NCBI GenBank assembly: GCA_027449605.1
Contig: DAIDLH010000089.1
Coordinates: 1-64,000, forward strand
Length of the DNA: 64,000 nt
Source: Candidatus Muproteobacteria bacterium
GTDB lineage: Bacteria; Pseudomonadota; Gammaproteobacteria; Acidiferrobacterales; Sulfurifustaceae
Direction: 5' to 3'
The notes beneath the pieces were generated by a model. The model saw nothing but the letters and a program-made list of their open reading frames with translations. It searched no databases and was not told the DNA's origin. The translations under genes and the position numbers were made by a program. This document shows, piece after piece, positions 25,863 to 35,452 of this stretch (positions within the stretch are counted from its first letter, which is position 1; every line of letters starts with the position of its first letter).

Positions 25863-27896
25863 GTGAAGTTCCCCCTGATTACCTATTTAGCGTCGGCGGG
25901 AACGATCATGCTGCTGGGCGCGCTGCATTTCACCCGCAAGATCATCCGCGAACTGCCCGCCTCGGACGACCGTTGGCGGATCATGTACCTGTTGATCGTG
26001 TTTTTCATCGTCGGTTACCTCGTATTCACTATCGCCACCTTCGGCGAACCGTTCGACTTCATCACGTTCGCGGTCGCGCTTATCTTCTGCGGCGGCGCCG
26101 GGCTCGTGACGACCGTGACGTTTCTCAGCGCCCGCACCATCGATGATGTAAAGCGCCTCACCCGCCTGGAGCTTGAAAACAACCGCATCCTGGCCATGCA
26201 GCGCAGGATGGAGACCATCCTCGACAACGCCGCCGAGGGAATCATCACCTTCGATCAGCTCGGCAAAATCGAAAGCATCAACAAGGCCACCGAAAAACTT
26301 TTCGGTTATGCCGAAACCGAAGTCATCGGCCACGACATCAGTCTGCTGATTCCGCCGCCGGAATCATACGACAAACGCGCCGGTTACCTCGAACACTTCA
26401 TGCGCAACGAGATCCGGCGCCTGATCGGTCACGAGGGAGAGGCGATCGGCCGGCACAAGGACGGCGCGCGCTTCCATCTGGCGCTCAAGATCAGCGAAAT
26501 CGTCGTGGACGGCATGCCGCTTTACACAGCGCTCGCCGCCGACATCAGCGAACGCAAGGCGATGCTGGATCATCTCAAGATCATGGCCGAGCACGACGGC
26601 CTGACCGGCCTGCACAACCGCTCCTATTTTCAGAACGAAATGGAGCGTTATCTCGAACAGGTCCGGCGCACCGGGCAGACCTGCGCCCTGCTTTATCTCG
26701 ATCTCGACAATTTCAAGTTCGTCAACGACACCCTGGGCCATGCGGCGGGCGATCGCCTGCTGATCGAAGTCGCTTCGATCCTGAGCAAGCGGGCCCGCAA
26801 GACCGACGTCATCGCGCGCATGGGCGGAGACGAATTCACCGTGCTGCTGTATAACGTCACGCACGAGCAGGCGCTGAACACGGCCGAATCCTTCCGCAAA
26901 AAACTCGCGAACTACCGATTCCGGCAGGCGGGTGAAAGCGTGGAGATGGGTTGCTCCATCGGCATCGCTCACATCACGCCCCAGTCCCGGGACATATCCG
27001 AAATCATGTCGCAGGCGGACCTGTCCTGCCACCTGGCCAAACGGGCGGGCCGCAACCGGATCCACATGTTCCGGCCGGCGGACGCGGACAAAGTCACCGC
27101 CATGTCGCTGGACATGGGCTGGTCGCACCGCATCAAGGAGGCGATCGAACGCAACCGGTTCGCGCTTGCCTGCCAGCCGATCGTCAACGCCCGGACGCGG
27201 CGTGTCGATTCCTACGAAGTGCTGATCCGGATGCTGGACGAACAGAACGAACTGATCATGCCCAACGGCTTCCTTCCGACCGCGGAACGTTTCGGCCTGG
27301 CCGTGGACATCGACAAATGGGTGATCGTCAACGCGATTGAAACCCTGGCGAAGCAGCGCGTTGAAAACCGCAACCTGCGTTATTCGATAAACCTCTCCGG
27401 CCAGACCCTGTCCGATCCGACCGTCAGCGACCTGATCCTGGCCAGGCTCAATGCCACGGGCCTGGACGCCGCCGCGCTCACTTTCGAGGTAACGGAAACG
27501 GTGGCGATCGCCGACATGGCCGCGGCCGAGTCGTTTCTTTCGCGGCTTCAGCGCATCGGCTGCAAGACCGCGCTCGACGATTTCGGGTCCGGCATGGCGT
27601 CGTTCGCCTACCTCAAGGACCTGCCGGTCGACTACGTCAAGATCGACGGGCGCTTCGTGAAGAATCTCGCCAGCAGCCCGGTGGACCAGGCCATGGTCAA
27701 AGCCATGAACGAGATCGCTCACGCGCTGGGCAAAAAAACCATCGCCGAATTCGTGGAAAACGAGGAAAGTTTCCGGCTGCTCGGCAAGATCGGCGTGGAT
27801 TACGGACAGGGCTACCATCTGGGGCGACCCGATCTTACGGTGCCATGTCAGGCGATCGTCGGCAACGCCGGTGTCGCCATGTCCTGCCGCATCTAG
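25863..27896 (+). CDS. Membrane PAS-GGDEF-EAL c-di-GMP turnover protein
   Basis: Bifunctional-type signalling protein of 677 residues. There are two to three N-terminal membrane segments (about 4-22, 40-60 and 66-88), a PAS domain (about 115-230, ILDNAAEGIITFDQLGKIE), then GGDEF (MGGDEF, 321-325, with I-site RKTD at 312-315) and EAL. The EAL motif reads EVL (452-454). The other catalytic signatures (INLSGQTL, FEVTET, ALDDFGSG, DYVKIDGRFV, AEFVE, GQGYHLGRP) are intact, so phosphodiesterase activity is plausible. GTG start at 25863. Confidence 0.92.
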   Translation: MKFPLITYLASAGTIMLLGALHFTRKIIRELPASDDRWRIMYLLIVFFIVGYLVFTIATFGEPFDFITFAVALIFCGGAGLVTTVTFLSARTIDDVKRLTRLELENNRILAMQRRMETILDNAAEGIITFDQLGKIESINKATEKLFGYAETEVIGHDISLLIPPPESYDKRAGYLEHFMRNEIRRLIGHEGEAIGRHKDGARFHLALKISEIVVDGMPLYTALAADISERKAMLDHLKIMAEHDGLTGLHNRSYFQNEMERYLEQVRRTGQTCALLYLDLDNFKFVNDTLGHAAGDRLLIEVASILSKRARKTDVIARMGGDEFTVLLYNVTHEQALNTAESFRKKLANYRFRQAGESVEMGCSIGIAHITPQSRDISEIMSQADLSCHLAKRAGRNRIHMFRPADADKVTAMSLDMGWSHRIKEAIERNRFALACQPIVNARTRRVDSYEVLIRMLDEQNELIMPNGFLPTAERFGLAVDIDKWVIVNAIETLAKQRVENRNLRYSINLSGQTLSDPTVSDLILARLNATGLDAAALTFEVTETVAIADMAAAESFLSRLQRIGCKTALDDFGSGMASFAYLKDLPVDYVKIDGRFVKNLASSPVDQAMVKAMNEIAHALGKKTIAEFVENEESFRLLGKIGVDYGQGYHLGRPDLTVPCQAIVGNAGVAMSCRI

Positions 27897-28082
27897 AGAC
27901 ACCGCACGGAACCGGTGCGGTTCATCCCCTCGCGAGCCGACGCTGTCTTGAAAATTTACTACCGATGATCCCCCGCCGCCAGACAGGCCGAGACGCGCGC
28001 CTGCCGGACGAGCGCATCGCGCCAATCGCTCGTCGGCGTCGACAGTTCCGTTTGAATTCCATGCGCGCTGCTGCGACAATAC

Positions 28083-28107
28083 CGGGGCCTGAGATGCTCA
28101 GGTCCCG
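28083..28107. terminator. GC-rich hairpin between GGDEF-EAL gene and DUF3187 gene
   Basis: CGGGGCCTGAG and CTCAGGTCCCG pair over eleven bases around an ATG loop. There is no T-run after it (only GATTT), so a rho-independent terminator is only a possibility; it is 187 bases after the upstream stop codon. Confidence 0.35.
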
Positions 28108-28137
28108 ATTTCCATAGATAAAACCGCTCCAGAATCT

Positions 28138-29151
28138 TTGCGCTCCACGAATCTACCCCGAATCGGGTCCCTGCTGTATTTTTTTCTGGCGTCCGGCACC
28201 GTTCTGGCCGGCGCCGTTTATTCCGGCGATGTCCGGCCGCTGTACAGTTTCAATCAAAGTCCGCTGATTCAGATCTACGGCCTGCCGTCCCTGGGCGAAG
28301 CACGGGTGCTGGCGCAGGACGAGTCCGATCTGGCGCTGCGATTGCAGATTTCCAACAACTTCACCGGCGCGCGAACCGCCGACGAATACCTCAATCTCGA
28401 CGGCGAACTGCATCGCCTGACCATCGCCTGGCGACAGGGGTTGTCCGGTGGTCGCGAATGGGGAATGGAGCTGCCGTATCTCTGGCATACGGGCGGGTTT
28501 CTGGATACATACATCGAACGCTTTCACGATTCGTCCAACCTGCCGCAGGGAGGACGGACGGACGTGCCGCTGAACCGCGTGAATTACCAGTACACTCGAA
28601 ATGGCGCGGATCTCATCCATGTCACGCACCCCGTCAACGGCCCGGGCGATCTGCGCCTGCTCGGGGCGAGACAGATTGGAAATCCGGAAACCTCCGGGTT
28701 GAAAACGGCGCTGCGCGCCAGCCTGAAACTTCCGACCGGCAAGGAAGCGGAACTGCTGGGAAGCGGCAGCACCGATCTGGCGTTGTGGCTGAGCCTGGCG
28801 ACGACGCGCCCGCGCGATCAATGGAATGTTTTCGGCGGCGGCGGGATCCTGTACATGACCGAGGGAAGGGTTCTGCCGCGACAGCAGCGTAACCATGTCG
28901 CCTTCGGCAGCTTCGGGCTCAGCCGGATGATTTATCCCCGCCTCACCGTCATCGGCCAACTGGACGCCCAGACGCCTTTCTACGACTACACGCATTTCCG
29001 CCAGCTCAACAGCTACCCGATACAGGGCCTGGTGGGCGCGAGATGGGAATTGGCGCCGCGAAGATTTCTGGAGTTCTCCGTCGCCGAGGACCTGATCGTC
29101 GATACCTCCACCGACGTGGCCTTTTCGCTCTCGCTGATTCTGCCGTTCTGA
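28138..29151 (+). CDS. DUF3187-family outer-membrane-type protein
   Basis: A 337-residue exported protein of unknown role. A hydrophobic signal-like segment is near the N-terminus (SLLYFFLASGTVLAGAVYSG). The rest has alternating beta-strand character with many aromatic residues and ends in LILPF, a C-terminal aromatic as in beta-barrels. Features recalled from DUF3187 proteins are the NQSP start, GREWGMELP and TGxEAELLGSGSTDL. The start is uncertain: TTG at 28138 is the only in-frame start before the signal segment. It is not clearly cotranscribed with its neighbours. Confidence 0.75.
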   Translation: MRSTNLPRIGSLLYFFLASGTVLAGAVYSGDVRPLYSFNQSPLIQIYGLPSLGEARVLAQDESDLALRLQISNNFTGARTADEYLNLDGELHRLTIAWRQGLSGGREWGMELPYLWHTGGFLDTYIERFHDSSNLPQGGRTDVPLNRVNYQYTRNGADLIHVTHPVNGPGDLRLLGARQIGNPETSGLKTALRASLKLPTGKEAELLGSGSTDLALWLSLATTRPRDQWNVFGGGGILYMTEGRVLPRQQRNHVAFGSFGLSRMIYPRLTVIGQLDAQTPFYDYTHFRQLNSYPIQGLVGARWELAPRRFLEFSVAEDLIVDTSTDVAFSLSLILPF

Positions 29152-29163
29152 CGCCCGAACCGG

Positions 29164-30087
29164 TCAGTCGCCGAGCGACTCGAGCAATTTTTCGAGTCCC
29201 TGCTCGAAAGGCGTGGACGGCGCGCCCCCGAAAACCTCACTCAACCGGCCGACATCGGCGCAGGAATGCTCGATATCGCCGAGACGCGCCGGTTCATGCC
29301 GGCGCGCGATTTTCTTCCCTGACAGCTTTTCAAGGTGGTCCAGCAACTGCAGCAGGGAACGACGGCTGCCGGTGCCGACGTTGAATATTCCGCCGACGCC
29401 CTCCGGGCCGCGTGCCGCGCGCGCCAGCAGTTCCGCCAGGTCGGCCACGTAAACGAAATCGCGCGTTTGCGCGCCGTCGCCGAAAACCGTGACCGGCTGA
29501 TTCCGCCGCAGGCGATCGACAAAAATGCTGATCACGCCCGAATAGGGCGAGGACGGGTCCTGGCGCGGCCCGTATATATTGAAGAAACGAAATGAAGTCG
29601 CCGCGAGCCGGTATTTGCGGAAATAATGCAACAGATAATATTCGCCGCTCAGCTTGTCCACGGCGTAGGGCGAGAGCGGGTTCGGCGTCGTCCGTTCGGA
29701 GACCGGGATACTGGCCGCATCGCCATAAACGGCGGCCGAACAGGCATACAAAAAACGCCCGGTCCGCGCGCGACGCGCGGCCTCGAGCAGGTTCAAGGTT
29801 CCGTCGAAATTGACTTGATGCGTCCTGATCGGGTCGTCGATGCTCGCCTGCACCGAAGCGACGGCGGCGAGATGCACCACCGTATCGGTCCCCGCCACGC
29901 AACGATTGACCAGTTCCGCGTCGCGGATATCGCCCCGGATGAATTCCAGGGCCTCGTGACGAGGCAGGTTTTCCCGCTTGCCGGTGGAGAGATCGTCCAG
30001 CACCCGCACCCGGTCGCCGTCCGAGAGCAGTTTTTCCGCCAGATGGGAACCGATGAAGCCGGCGCCGCCGGTTACCAATACGTTCAT
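29164..30087 (-). CDS. NAD-dependent epimerase/dehydratase (UDP-sugar 4-epimerase type)
   Basis: Extended short-chain dehydrogenase of 307 residues, probably supplying a nucleotide sugar for the polysaccharide locus. The NAD-binding motif is GGAGFIGSH (7-15), the catalytic Ser region is YACSAAVYGD, and the Tyr-Lys pair is in LSPYAVDKLSGE. SFRFFNIYGPRQDP is typical of UDP-glucose/UDP-GalNAc(A) 4-epimerases, so an epimerase is more likely than a dehydratase; the sugar cannot be read. It is the first gene of the surface-polysaccharide region and convergent with the DUF3187 gene. Confidence 0.85.
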   Translation of the reverse strand: MNVLVTGGAGFIGSHLAEKLLSDGDRVRVLDDLSTGKRENLPRHEALEFIRGDIRDAELVNRCVAGTDTVVHLAAVASVQASIDDPIRTHQVNFDGTLNLLEAARRARTGRFLYACSAAVYGDAASIPVSERTTPNPLSPYAVDKLSGEYYLLHYFRKYRLAATSFRFFNIYGPRQDPSSPYSGVISIFVDRLRRNQPVTVFGDGAQTRDFVYVADLAELLARAARGPEGVGGIFNVGTGSRRSLLQLLDHLEKLSGKKIARRHEPARLGDIEHSCADVGRLSEVFGGAPSTPFEQGLEKLLESLGD

Positions 30088-30458
30088 TTATTTTTCAGTT
30101 TCTCAGACACCCGGTTTGCCGCCATCCTAACGGGAGTGCCGCGCGATGTACACCCGCATCCCGACGGCGGGAACGGGTTGCCGTTCGTGACATATTGGTT
30201 ACTTTGGCCTCTCTGCGAGACGGCAAAATTAGTATAAAATGCCGCAATTGTTAACCTGCTTTTTCAGCAACTAAAATAATAACCAAATGCGTATTCTTGC
30301 CCGCCCACCGTCATCGGTGTCGATCGGCCGTGCCGATCATTTGTCATTGAACCCGGCCGGTAAACCGGCAACGGCTGCTTTTTCATGAATGTCTCGCCCG
30401 TCATGCATCATGCGGAACGGCGAACGGTCGCGGCGCTTTCCCTGTCCGACGGAAATCC
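30088..30458. promoter_or_regulatory. Divergent promoter region epimerase / glycosyltransferase
   Basis: The AT-rich centre (30226-30285) holds candidate sigma70 elements. On plus, TTGTTA (30248-30253), 18 bases, TAAAAT (30272-30277). A second -10-like TATAAA is at 30233-30238. On minus, TATACT (30236-30231) may serve the epimerase. A short GCCGG-TAAA-CCGGC hairpin lies further downstream. There is no gene here. Confidence 0.4.
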
Positions 30459-31511
30459 ATGACGCATTCCATTCTCATGGACACGTTCGCCATCTCCATA
30501 GTGATTCCCACCTACAACCGCGCCGCTCTTGTCGTGCGCGCCGTCTCCAGCGCCCTGCAGGCGATGGGGCCGGACGATGAAATCGTGGTGATCGACGACG
30601 ATTCGACGGATGACACCGCGCAGGTAATCGCGCGCTTCGGAGACAGGGTCCGCTATATCAAGGCGCCGCACGGCGGCGCCGGCGCGGCGCGCAACCTTGG
30701 CATCGCGGCGGCGAAGCACCGGCTGGTCGCGTTTCTCGATTCGGATGACGAATGGTTCGCGGACAAGCTCGAACTGCAACGCCATGTCATGCGCCACCGT
30801 CCTGACATCGCCTTTTGCTTCAGCGATTTCGCCGTGCGCGATCGTTCCGGGCGGGCATTGTCGCATTACCTGAGGAACTGGCACAACGATCCCCGGCCCT
30901 GGGATCAGATACTGGGGCCGGGCTTTCGCTATTCCTCGATCGCGAACCTTCCATCCGGCCGGAAGGATTTCCCGGTATACGTCGGCAGCCTGTACCTGCC
31001 GTTGATGACCCGGCTTTACATCGGCACGTTCACGCTGCTTTTTCGCAAGGACCTGCCGGGCGGAACGCCTTCCTTTCCCGTCGACTTGCCCACGTATGAA
31101 GACTGGCAGTTTTTCGGCGAGCTGGCCAGACGCGGCCCCGGCGCCTATCTCGATTGCGAAACCGCCATCCAGCACGGGCACAACATGCCGCGATTGACCG
31201 ACGCCGACGCTCTCATCCAGGCCATGACGCGGATAAAACTGCTCGAGCGGGTGTGGGGCTCGGACTCCGGATTTCTCGCGCGCCACGGCAATGCTTACCG
31301 CGAGGTGATCGACGACCAGCAACAGCGACGGCAGTTCCACGCCGCCAAGAAACTTCTCAAGGCTGGAAGAATGCGCGAAGCCAGAGCGGCATTTGCCGAC
31401 ATCGGCGAGTATCCCCTCCACTACCGCGTGCTTTTATGCGCGCCGGGGAGCGTGGTGCGCATGCTGGTATGGCTTGTCGGCAAACTGCGTGAGTTCGTTC
31501 CCGCCAGCTAG
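30459..31511 (+). CDS. Family 2 glycosyltransferase
   Basis: GT-A fold enzyme of 350 residues expected to add one sugar to the polysaccharide repeat. The nucleotide-binding start SIVIPTYNRAALVVRAVSS, the DDDSTDDT stretch, GGAGAARNLGIAAAKH and the DSDDEW metal motif are visible. No TM segments are seen, so it is a soluble or peripheral enzyme. Start ATG at 30459; an internal Met seven codons later (MDTFAIS) is an alternative. Donor and acceptor are unknown. Confidence 0.88.
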   Translation: MTHSILMDTFAISIVIPTYNRAALVVRAVSSALQAMGPDDEIVVIDDDSTDDTAQVIARFGDRVRYIKAPHGGAGAARNLGIAAAKHRLVAFLDSDDEWFADKLELQRHVMRHRPDIAFCFSDFAVRDRSGRALSHYLRNWHNDPRPWDQILGPGFRYSSIANLPSGRKDFPVYVGSLYLPLMTRLYIGTFTLLFRKDLPGGTPSFPVDLPTYEDWQFFGELARRGPGAYLDCETAIQHGHNMPRLTDADALIQAMTRIKLLERVWGSDSGFLARHGNAYREVIDDQQQRRQFHAAKKLLKAGRMREARAAFADIGEYPLHYRVLLCAPGSVVRMLVWLVGKLREFVPAS

Positions 31512-31545
31512 CCGGCCAATCCGGTTCGCGGAACTTCCTGAATGC

Positions 31546-32703
31546 TCATTCGACGTCAGTCACGCGCGGTTTCGCCGGGTCTTGATTGCGCTTCAAATAT
31601 TTACGATAGTAAGGCTTCAACCACTGCCTGGCCTTCATGGCGCCGAACAACGCCAGTCCCGCCGGCGTTCCATTGAATAACCAGATGTTGTAAACATTCT
31701 GGCTCTCCGGTCGCCAATCCCTGAACCAGGGAGGATCGCCCACCAGGTTGACGTACTGGAAGCTCCTGTCCCGGATCCCCTTCTCGATCACGCGCTCCAG
31801 CAACATGTTGCCCGGCGCAACACGCGACCAATCCTCGTCGTAGGCAAGCTTGAGCACGTAAAGCGTGTCGTCGTCCTTGACGCAAAACTGGCTGGCAATG
31901 GTGTTGTCGCCAACCCTCAGGCTGTTGATCATGACCGCGCCGCTCGGGCCGAGCTCGCCGATGAGCGACTCATAGAAACGCGTGAGCTCGGGATGCAGTT
32001 TGATGGCCGTACCGGCTCCATTGATTCCTTTCCAGCCGGACGCTTCGATGTCGAGAAACTCCGCGAAACCGCCGGCGAGCTCCGGCTGGTCGGTCACCGA
32101 TCGGAATTCCACATCTTTTTCCCGCGCCAGCTTGTTCCGGGCCTTGTTCATGTTCGATCGGAAGTTGCGCGAAAACTTCGCCACGATGTCCTCATAAGCG
32201 CCCCGGCAATCGAGGGTGTCGCATGTCTTCAGCAGGCCGGTCACGACGCGGTTCCGCGCGCTCATGGCGAACTCCGCCAGCGGCGACTCCTCGAGCACAC
32301 CCGTAAAACTCAGAACATTCCAGCTTCCGGTTGCTTTCTCGCGCAAGGCGCGCTTGAGCGAAGCGACGATTTCAGCGACGCCGACGCTGCTGTCGCAGAG
32401 GACATCATTGAGGGGTAAATGCAGGTGCTCGGGCAACATCCACTGCGCCACATTCAGCCCGAACCAGCGACGCACGCAGCGCTTCAGGGGAATGATCGCC
32501 ACCGGCTGGCCGGCACGTCGCACCACGAAGACCGAGACCGTGTCCGGCTCCGCATCCAGCGAGGCGAGGTAACTCTTCCACCATCCGTAATAATGAAAAA
32601 ACCGTTTCCGCCGCAGATTTTCCTGAAGCTGGCGCCAATCCTCGGACACCGCCGCCAGACCGGCCAGGCCCCGATACACGTCTACATGCAACATATTGTT
32701 CAT
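31546..32703 (-). CDS. CelD/FemAB-like GNAT-fold acyltransferase
   Basis: A 385-residue protein of the GNAT-6/CelD (BcsL) type often found in exopolysaccharide clusters. The typical N-terminal half contains FFHYYGWWKSYLAS and VAIIPLKR. The C-terminal half contains SRNFRSNMNKARNKL, ASGWKG and YVLKLAYDEDWSRVAPGNML. Members are thought to acylate or aminoacylate sugars or peptides, but the substrate is not known. A second member of the type is at 43935-45113. It is convergent with the family 2 glycosyltransferase. Confidence 0.8.
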   Translation of the reverse strand: MNNMLHVDVYRGLAGLAAVSEDWRQLQENLRRKRFFHYYGWWKSYLASLDAEPDTVSVFVVRRAGQPVAIIPLKRCVRRWFGLNVAQWMLPEHLHLPLNDVLCDSSVGVAEIVASLKRALREKATGSWNVLSFTGVLEESPLAEFAMSARNRVVTGLLKTCDTLDCRGAYEDIVAKFSRNFRSNMNKARNKLAREKDVEFRSVTDQPELAGGFAEFLDIEASGWKGINGAGTAIKLHPELTRFYESLIGELGPSGAVMINSLRVGDNTIASQFCVKDDDTLYVLKLAYDEDWSRVAPGNMLLERVIEKGIRDRSFQYVNLVGDPPWFRDWRPESQNVYNIWLFNGTPAGLALFGAMKARQWLKPYYRKYLKRNQDPAKPRVTDVE

Positions 32704-32967
32704 TTCCCCGGCGCTTCATTTGGATCCAGCGCCCGTTCCGTTATTCGTGCCGCCGGACAGTTTATATTGTCCTGTTATCCCGGCATTATTCGCATGCGCG
32801 GAAGACCATCCGGTCATTATCTTATAGCACTTTTCCCGGTATTATGATGCAATATCCGGGCCGACACGACACACGCCATCGACAAGATTTCTGGTGTCGA
32901 TTTATTCAGTGTGAAAAACGAAGCGAGCTTCACTCGCCTGACCCGATCCTCTGGAGAGCCCTGGACC

Positions 32968-33705
32968 ATGCGCCTTATCCGCGCCGTCGCCAACATTGCC
33001 GGAGCTTTGATGCGACGTTATCGCCTCACCGGCTACGACGATTTCACCATCGCCGGCTATTTCCGCGAGCAGGGCGCGCGCGTGGGGGAAAATTGCCGCA
33101 TACTGATTCGCGACCTGGGCAGCGAACCGTATCTGATTCGCATCGGCGATCATTGCACGATTGCCGGGGACGTCGTATTCGTCACCCACGACGGCGCCGC
33201 GTGGGTATTCACCGAGGAGATGCCCAGCCTGCAGAAATTCGGCGTCATTGAAATCCTCGACAATTGTTTCATCGGCCACGGCGCCATCCTCATGCCGAAT
33301 GTCCGCATCGGGCCCAATTCCATTGTCGGCGCCGGCGCGGTGGTGACCGGGGACGTGCCGCCCGACACGGTCGTGGCCGGCAATCCGGCGAAGCCCATCC
33401 GCACGATCGATGAATACAAGCACAAGGCGCTTGCGACATGGCGCCTGCAAAAACCGGCGGGCTACCTGGCCGATCTGCATGACAGTCAACGATACGCACC
33501 CGCTGACATCCAGAAAAAAAAGGAACGCTCCGCAGAGCTGCTGCAAAACCATTTGCAAAAACTGTTGTGGGATACATCGTCGCACCATGCCCACAGCACG
33601 GGGCAAGCGCCGCCTCCGTCGTCCGCCAAGGTGCTGATGCACAACCGGCGTCACTCCGACCCGATGCATGGCCGCGTCACCGGCAGGAGTCAGTCTTCCG
33701 AGTGA
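32968..33705 (+). CDS. Hexapeptide-repeat O-acyltransferase (WbbJ/maa type)
   Basis: Left-handed beta-helix acyltransferase of 245 residues, probably O-acetylating the polysaccharide. Hexapeptide turns run from about residue 35 to 145 (VGENCRILIRDLGS, IGDHCTIAGDVVFVTHDGA, NSIVGAGAVVTGDVPP) with the catalytic His in VTHDG. I chose the ATG at 32968 (GGAG upstream) because it aligns with the start of the paralogue at 45951-46547; a GTG at 32911 also opens the frame. A C-terminal tail of about 80 residues, ending His/Ser-rich, is longer than in the paralogue. Confidence 0.83.
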   Translation: MRLIRAVANIAGALMRRYRLTGYDDFTIAGYFREQGARVGENCRILIRDLGSEPYLIRIGDHCTIAGDVVFVTHDGAAWVFTEEMPSLQKFGVIEILDNCFIGHGAILMPNVRIGPNSIVGAGAVVTGDVPPDTVVAGNPAKPIRTIDEYKHKALATWRLQKPAGYLADLHDSQRYAPADIQKKKERSAELLQNHLQKLLWDTSSHHAHSTGQAPPPSSAKVLMHNRRHSDPMHGRVTGRSQSSE

Positions 33706-33892
33706 TGCGTCTTCCGTTACTTCCGCAAGCGCGCGGAAATGCATATGACCGGAACGACGGGCCTGCTTCGAAACGCGCCCGTCCGTTCCCGCATCCACCG
33801 CAACATCAAAAAAGATATGGCTCCATGTTAATCATGGCGTCAGCGGGTAATCGCTTGTCCTGCCGCCCGATACTCGCGCCGACAGCCAATCC

Positions 33893-35368
33893 GTGACCGC
33901 CCTCCGCCGCGCATTCACTCAAGGTTCGCTATACACGCTGTTCCAGGGACTGGGGATGGCGGTATCGCTGATTTCGTTCCCGATCCTCACGAGAATCCTG
34001 TCGGTGGAGGAATACGGCAACCTAGCGCTTTTCAACGCGACCGTTTCGATCCTGATGTCGGTGGCCAAGTGCGGGATCACGACGTCGTTCATCCGCGCTT
34101 ACGCGGGCGTCGAAACGGCGGATGACGATCGCCGCCGGCGACTTTATTCGAGCGCGATCGGGGCCAGTCTCGCCCTGGGGCTCGGCATAGCCGTCGTCTA
34201 CACCATCGTCATTTTCTTCCTGGGCGATTATTTCGGCCGCGCACTGACGGCGGTACTGCTCATCGCCGGCCTGCCGATTCTCATCGGCGACGCGCGTGAT
34301 CTGTTCTTTGCCTTTCTCCGCGCGGAAGAAAGAGTTCTGACACTGAGCCTGGTGGGACTGGTGATGCGCGTCGGTTCCGTGACCACGGGCATTCTCGCCT
34401 GCGTGCTTCTGCTGAGCGGCCTCACCGGATACATCGTGGGGGTCATCGTTTTCGAGGCCGTGATCATGCTGTTGCTCGGCCTGCATTTCCTGCGTCGCGG
34501 TTTATTCAGCTTCCGGCTGGTTTCGCCGCCGGTGGCCCGCCAGCTCCTGATCTTCGGGGCGCCGCTGCTTCTGTTCGAGCTGTCATCGCTCGTCAACGAC
34601 TACGCCGACCGGTTCCTGATCAGCCATTTCCTCGGCTCGGCGCAGGTCGGCATCTACTCGGTCGGATACAACCTGGCCATGTACGTGCAGGGCATGATTA
34701 CCGCCCCGCTGTGGATGGCCATCTTTCCGATCTACACGAAAATCTGGGAGTCGGAAGGTCCCGCCAAGACCTCCGAGTTTCTCGACGTGTTCCTGAATTA
34801 TTATCTCGCGCTGGCCGTTCTCATCGTCGTCGGAGTCGCGGTGACGAGCCGGGAGCTGATCACCCTGCTGGCCACGCCCAAGTTTGCCGCGGCGGCGTCG
34901 ATAACCCCGTTCGTGATCGCCAGCGTCATGTTGTACGGCACGACCCACATCACCGCCGCCGGCTTTTATCTCGCCAAGCGGACGAAAACCATCGCCCTGT
35001 TGACGCTGGGCTGCGCGACGCTAAACATCCTGATGAACCTGTTCCTGATTCCGGCCTACGGCATCCTCGGTGCGGCGTATGCGACCGTGGCTTCCTATCT
35101 GGTCCTGACCGTGCTGGTCACCGGCTTCTCGCGCGGCCTGTTGCGCGTGAAATGGCCGCTTCGCTCCCTGGCGATTTACCTCGGTGCCGCCGTGGTGTCG
35201 GCATACCTGACGATCCATATCGAACACCAAAATCTGCTGATCTCGTTGCTTCTCAAGTCTTTCGTGACGGTCGCAAGCTATTCGACGATCGTGCTCGTCC
35301 TGGACAGCCGGCTGCGCGATGCCGCCCTGCGTCTGGGAACGGGGATATACAAGAAGCTTCGCGCATGA
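33893..35368 (+). CDS. Wzx-type polysaccharide flippase (MOP superfamily)
   Basis: Integral membrane protein of 491 residues with about twelve to fourteen hydrophobic segments, expected to flip lipid-linked repeat units across the inner membrane. The N-terminus FPILTRILSVEEYGNLALFN is the family signature (RxLxxxEYG). Other hallmarks are DYADRFLISHFLGSAQVGIYSVGYNL and a C-terminal LILALxGxxGAAYATVASYL-like stretch. GTG start. It lies 84 bases before the next glycosyltransferase on the same strand. Confidence 0.88.
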   Translation: MTALRRAFTQGSLYTLFQGLGMAVSLISFPILTRILSVEEYGNLALFNATVSILMSVAKCGITTSFIRAYAGVETADDDRRRRLYSSAIGASLALGLGIAVVYTIVIFFLGDYFGRALTAVLLIAGLPILIGDARDLFFAFLRAEERVLTLSLVGLVMRVGSVTTGILACVLLLSGLTGYIVGVIVFEAVIMLLLGLHFLRRGLFSFRLVSPPVARQLLIFGAPLLLFELSSLVNDYADRFLISHFLGSAQVGIYSVGYNLAMYVQGMITAPLWMAIFPIYTKIWESEGPAKTSEFLDVFLNYYLALAVLIVVGVAVTSRELITLLATPKFAAAASITPFVIASVMLYGTTHITAAGFYLAKRTKTIALLTLGCATLNILMNLFLIPAYGILGAAYATVASYLVLTVLVTGFSRGLLRVKWPLRSLAIYLGAAVVSAYLTIHIEHQNLLISLLLKSFVTVASYSTIVLVLDSRLRDAALRLGTGIYKKLRA

Positions 35369-35452
35369 AGCTTCGCGCCGTGAAGAAAGCGTTTAGTCAC
35401 GCCTCCTCCATCGATTATATTCCGCCATCCACCGACGGGTTTTCGCGCATCA

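Noticed and set aside
26364-28079. 571-codon open frame on the minus strand opposite the GGDEF-EAL gene
   Set aside because: It mirrors a gene with clear domains in the other strand; long antisense frames are expected at this GC content and its product has no family-like motif.
30088-30458. Sigma54 promoter (TTGGCC...TGC) before the glycosyltransferase gene
   Set aside because: The GG to GC distance is 7 instead of 10 bases, so it does not fit the -24/-12 pattern.
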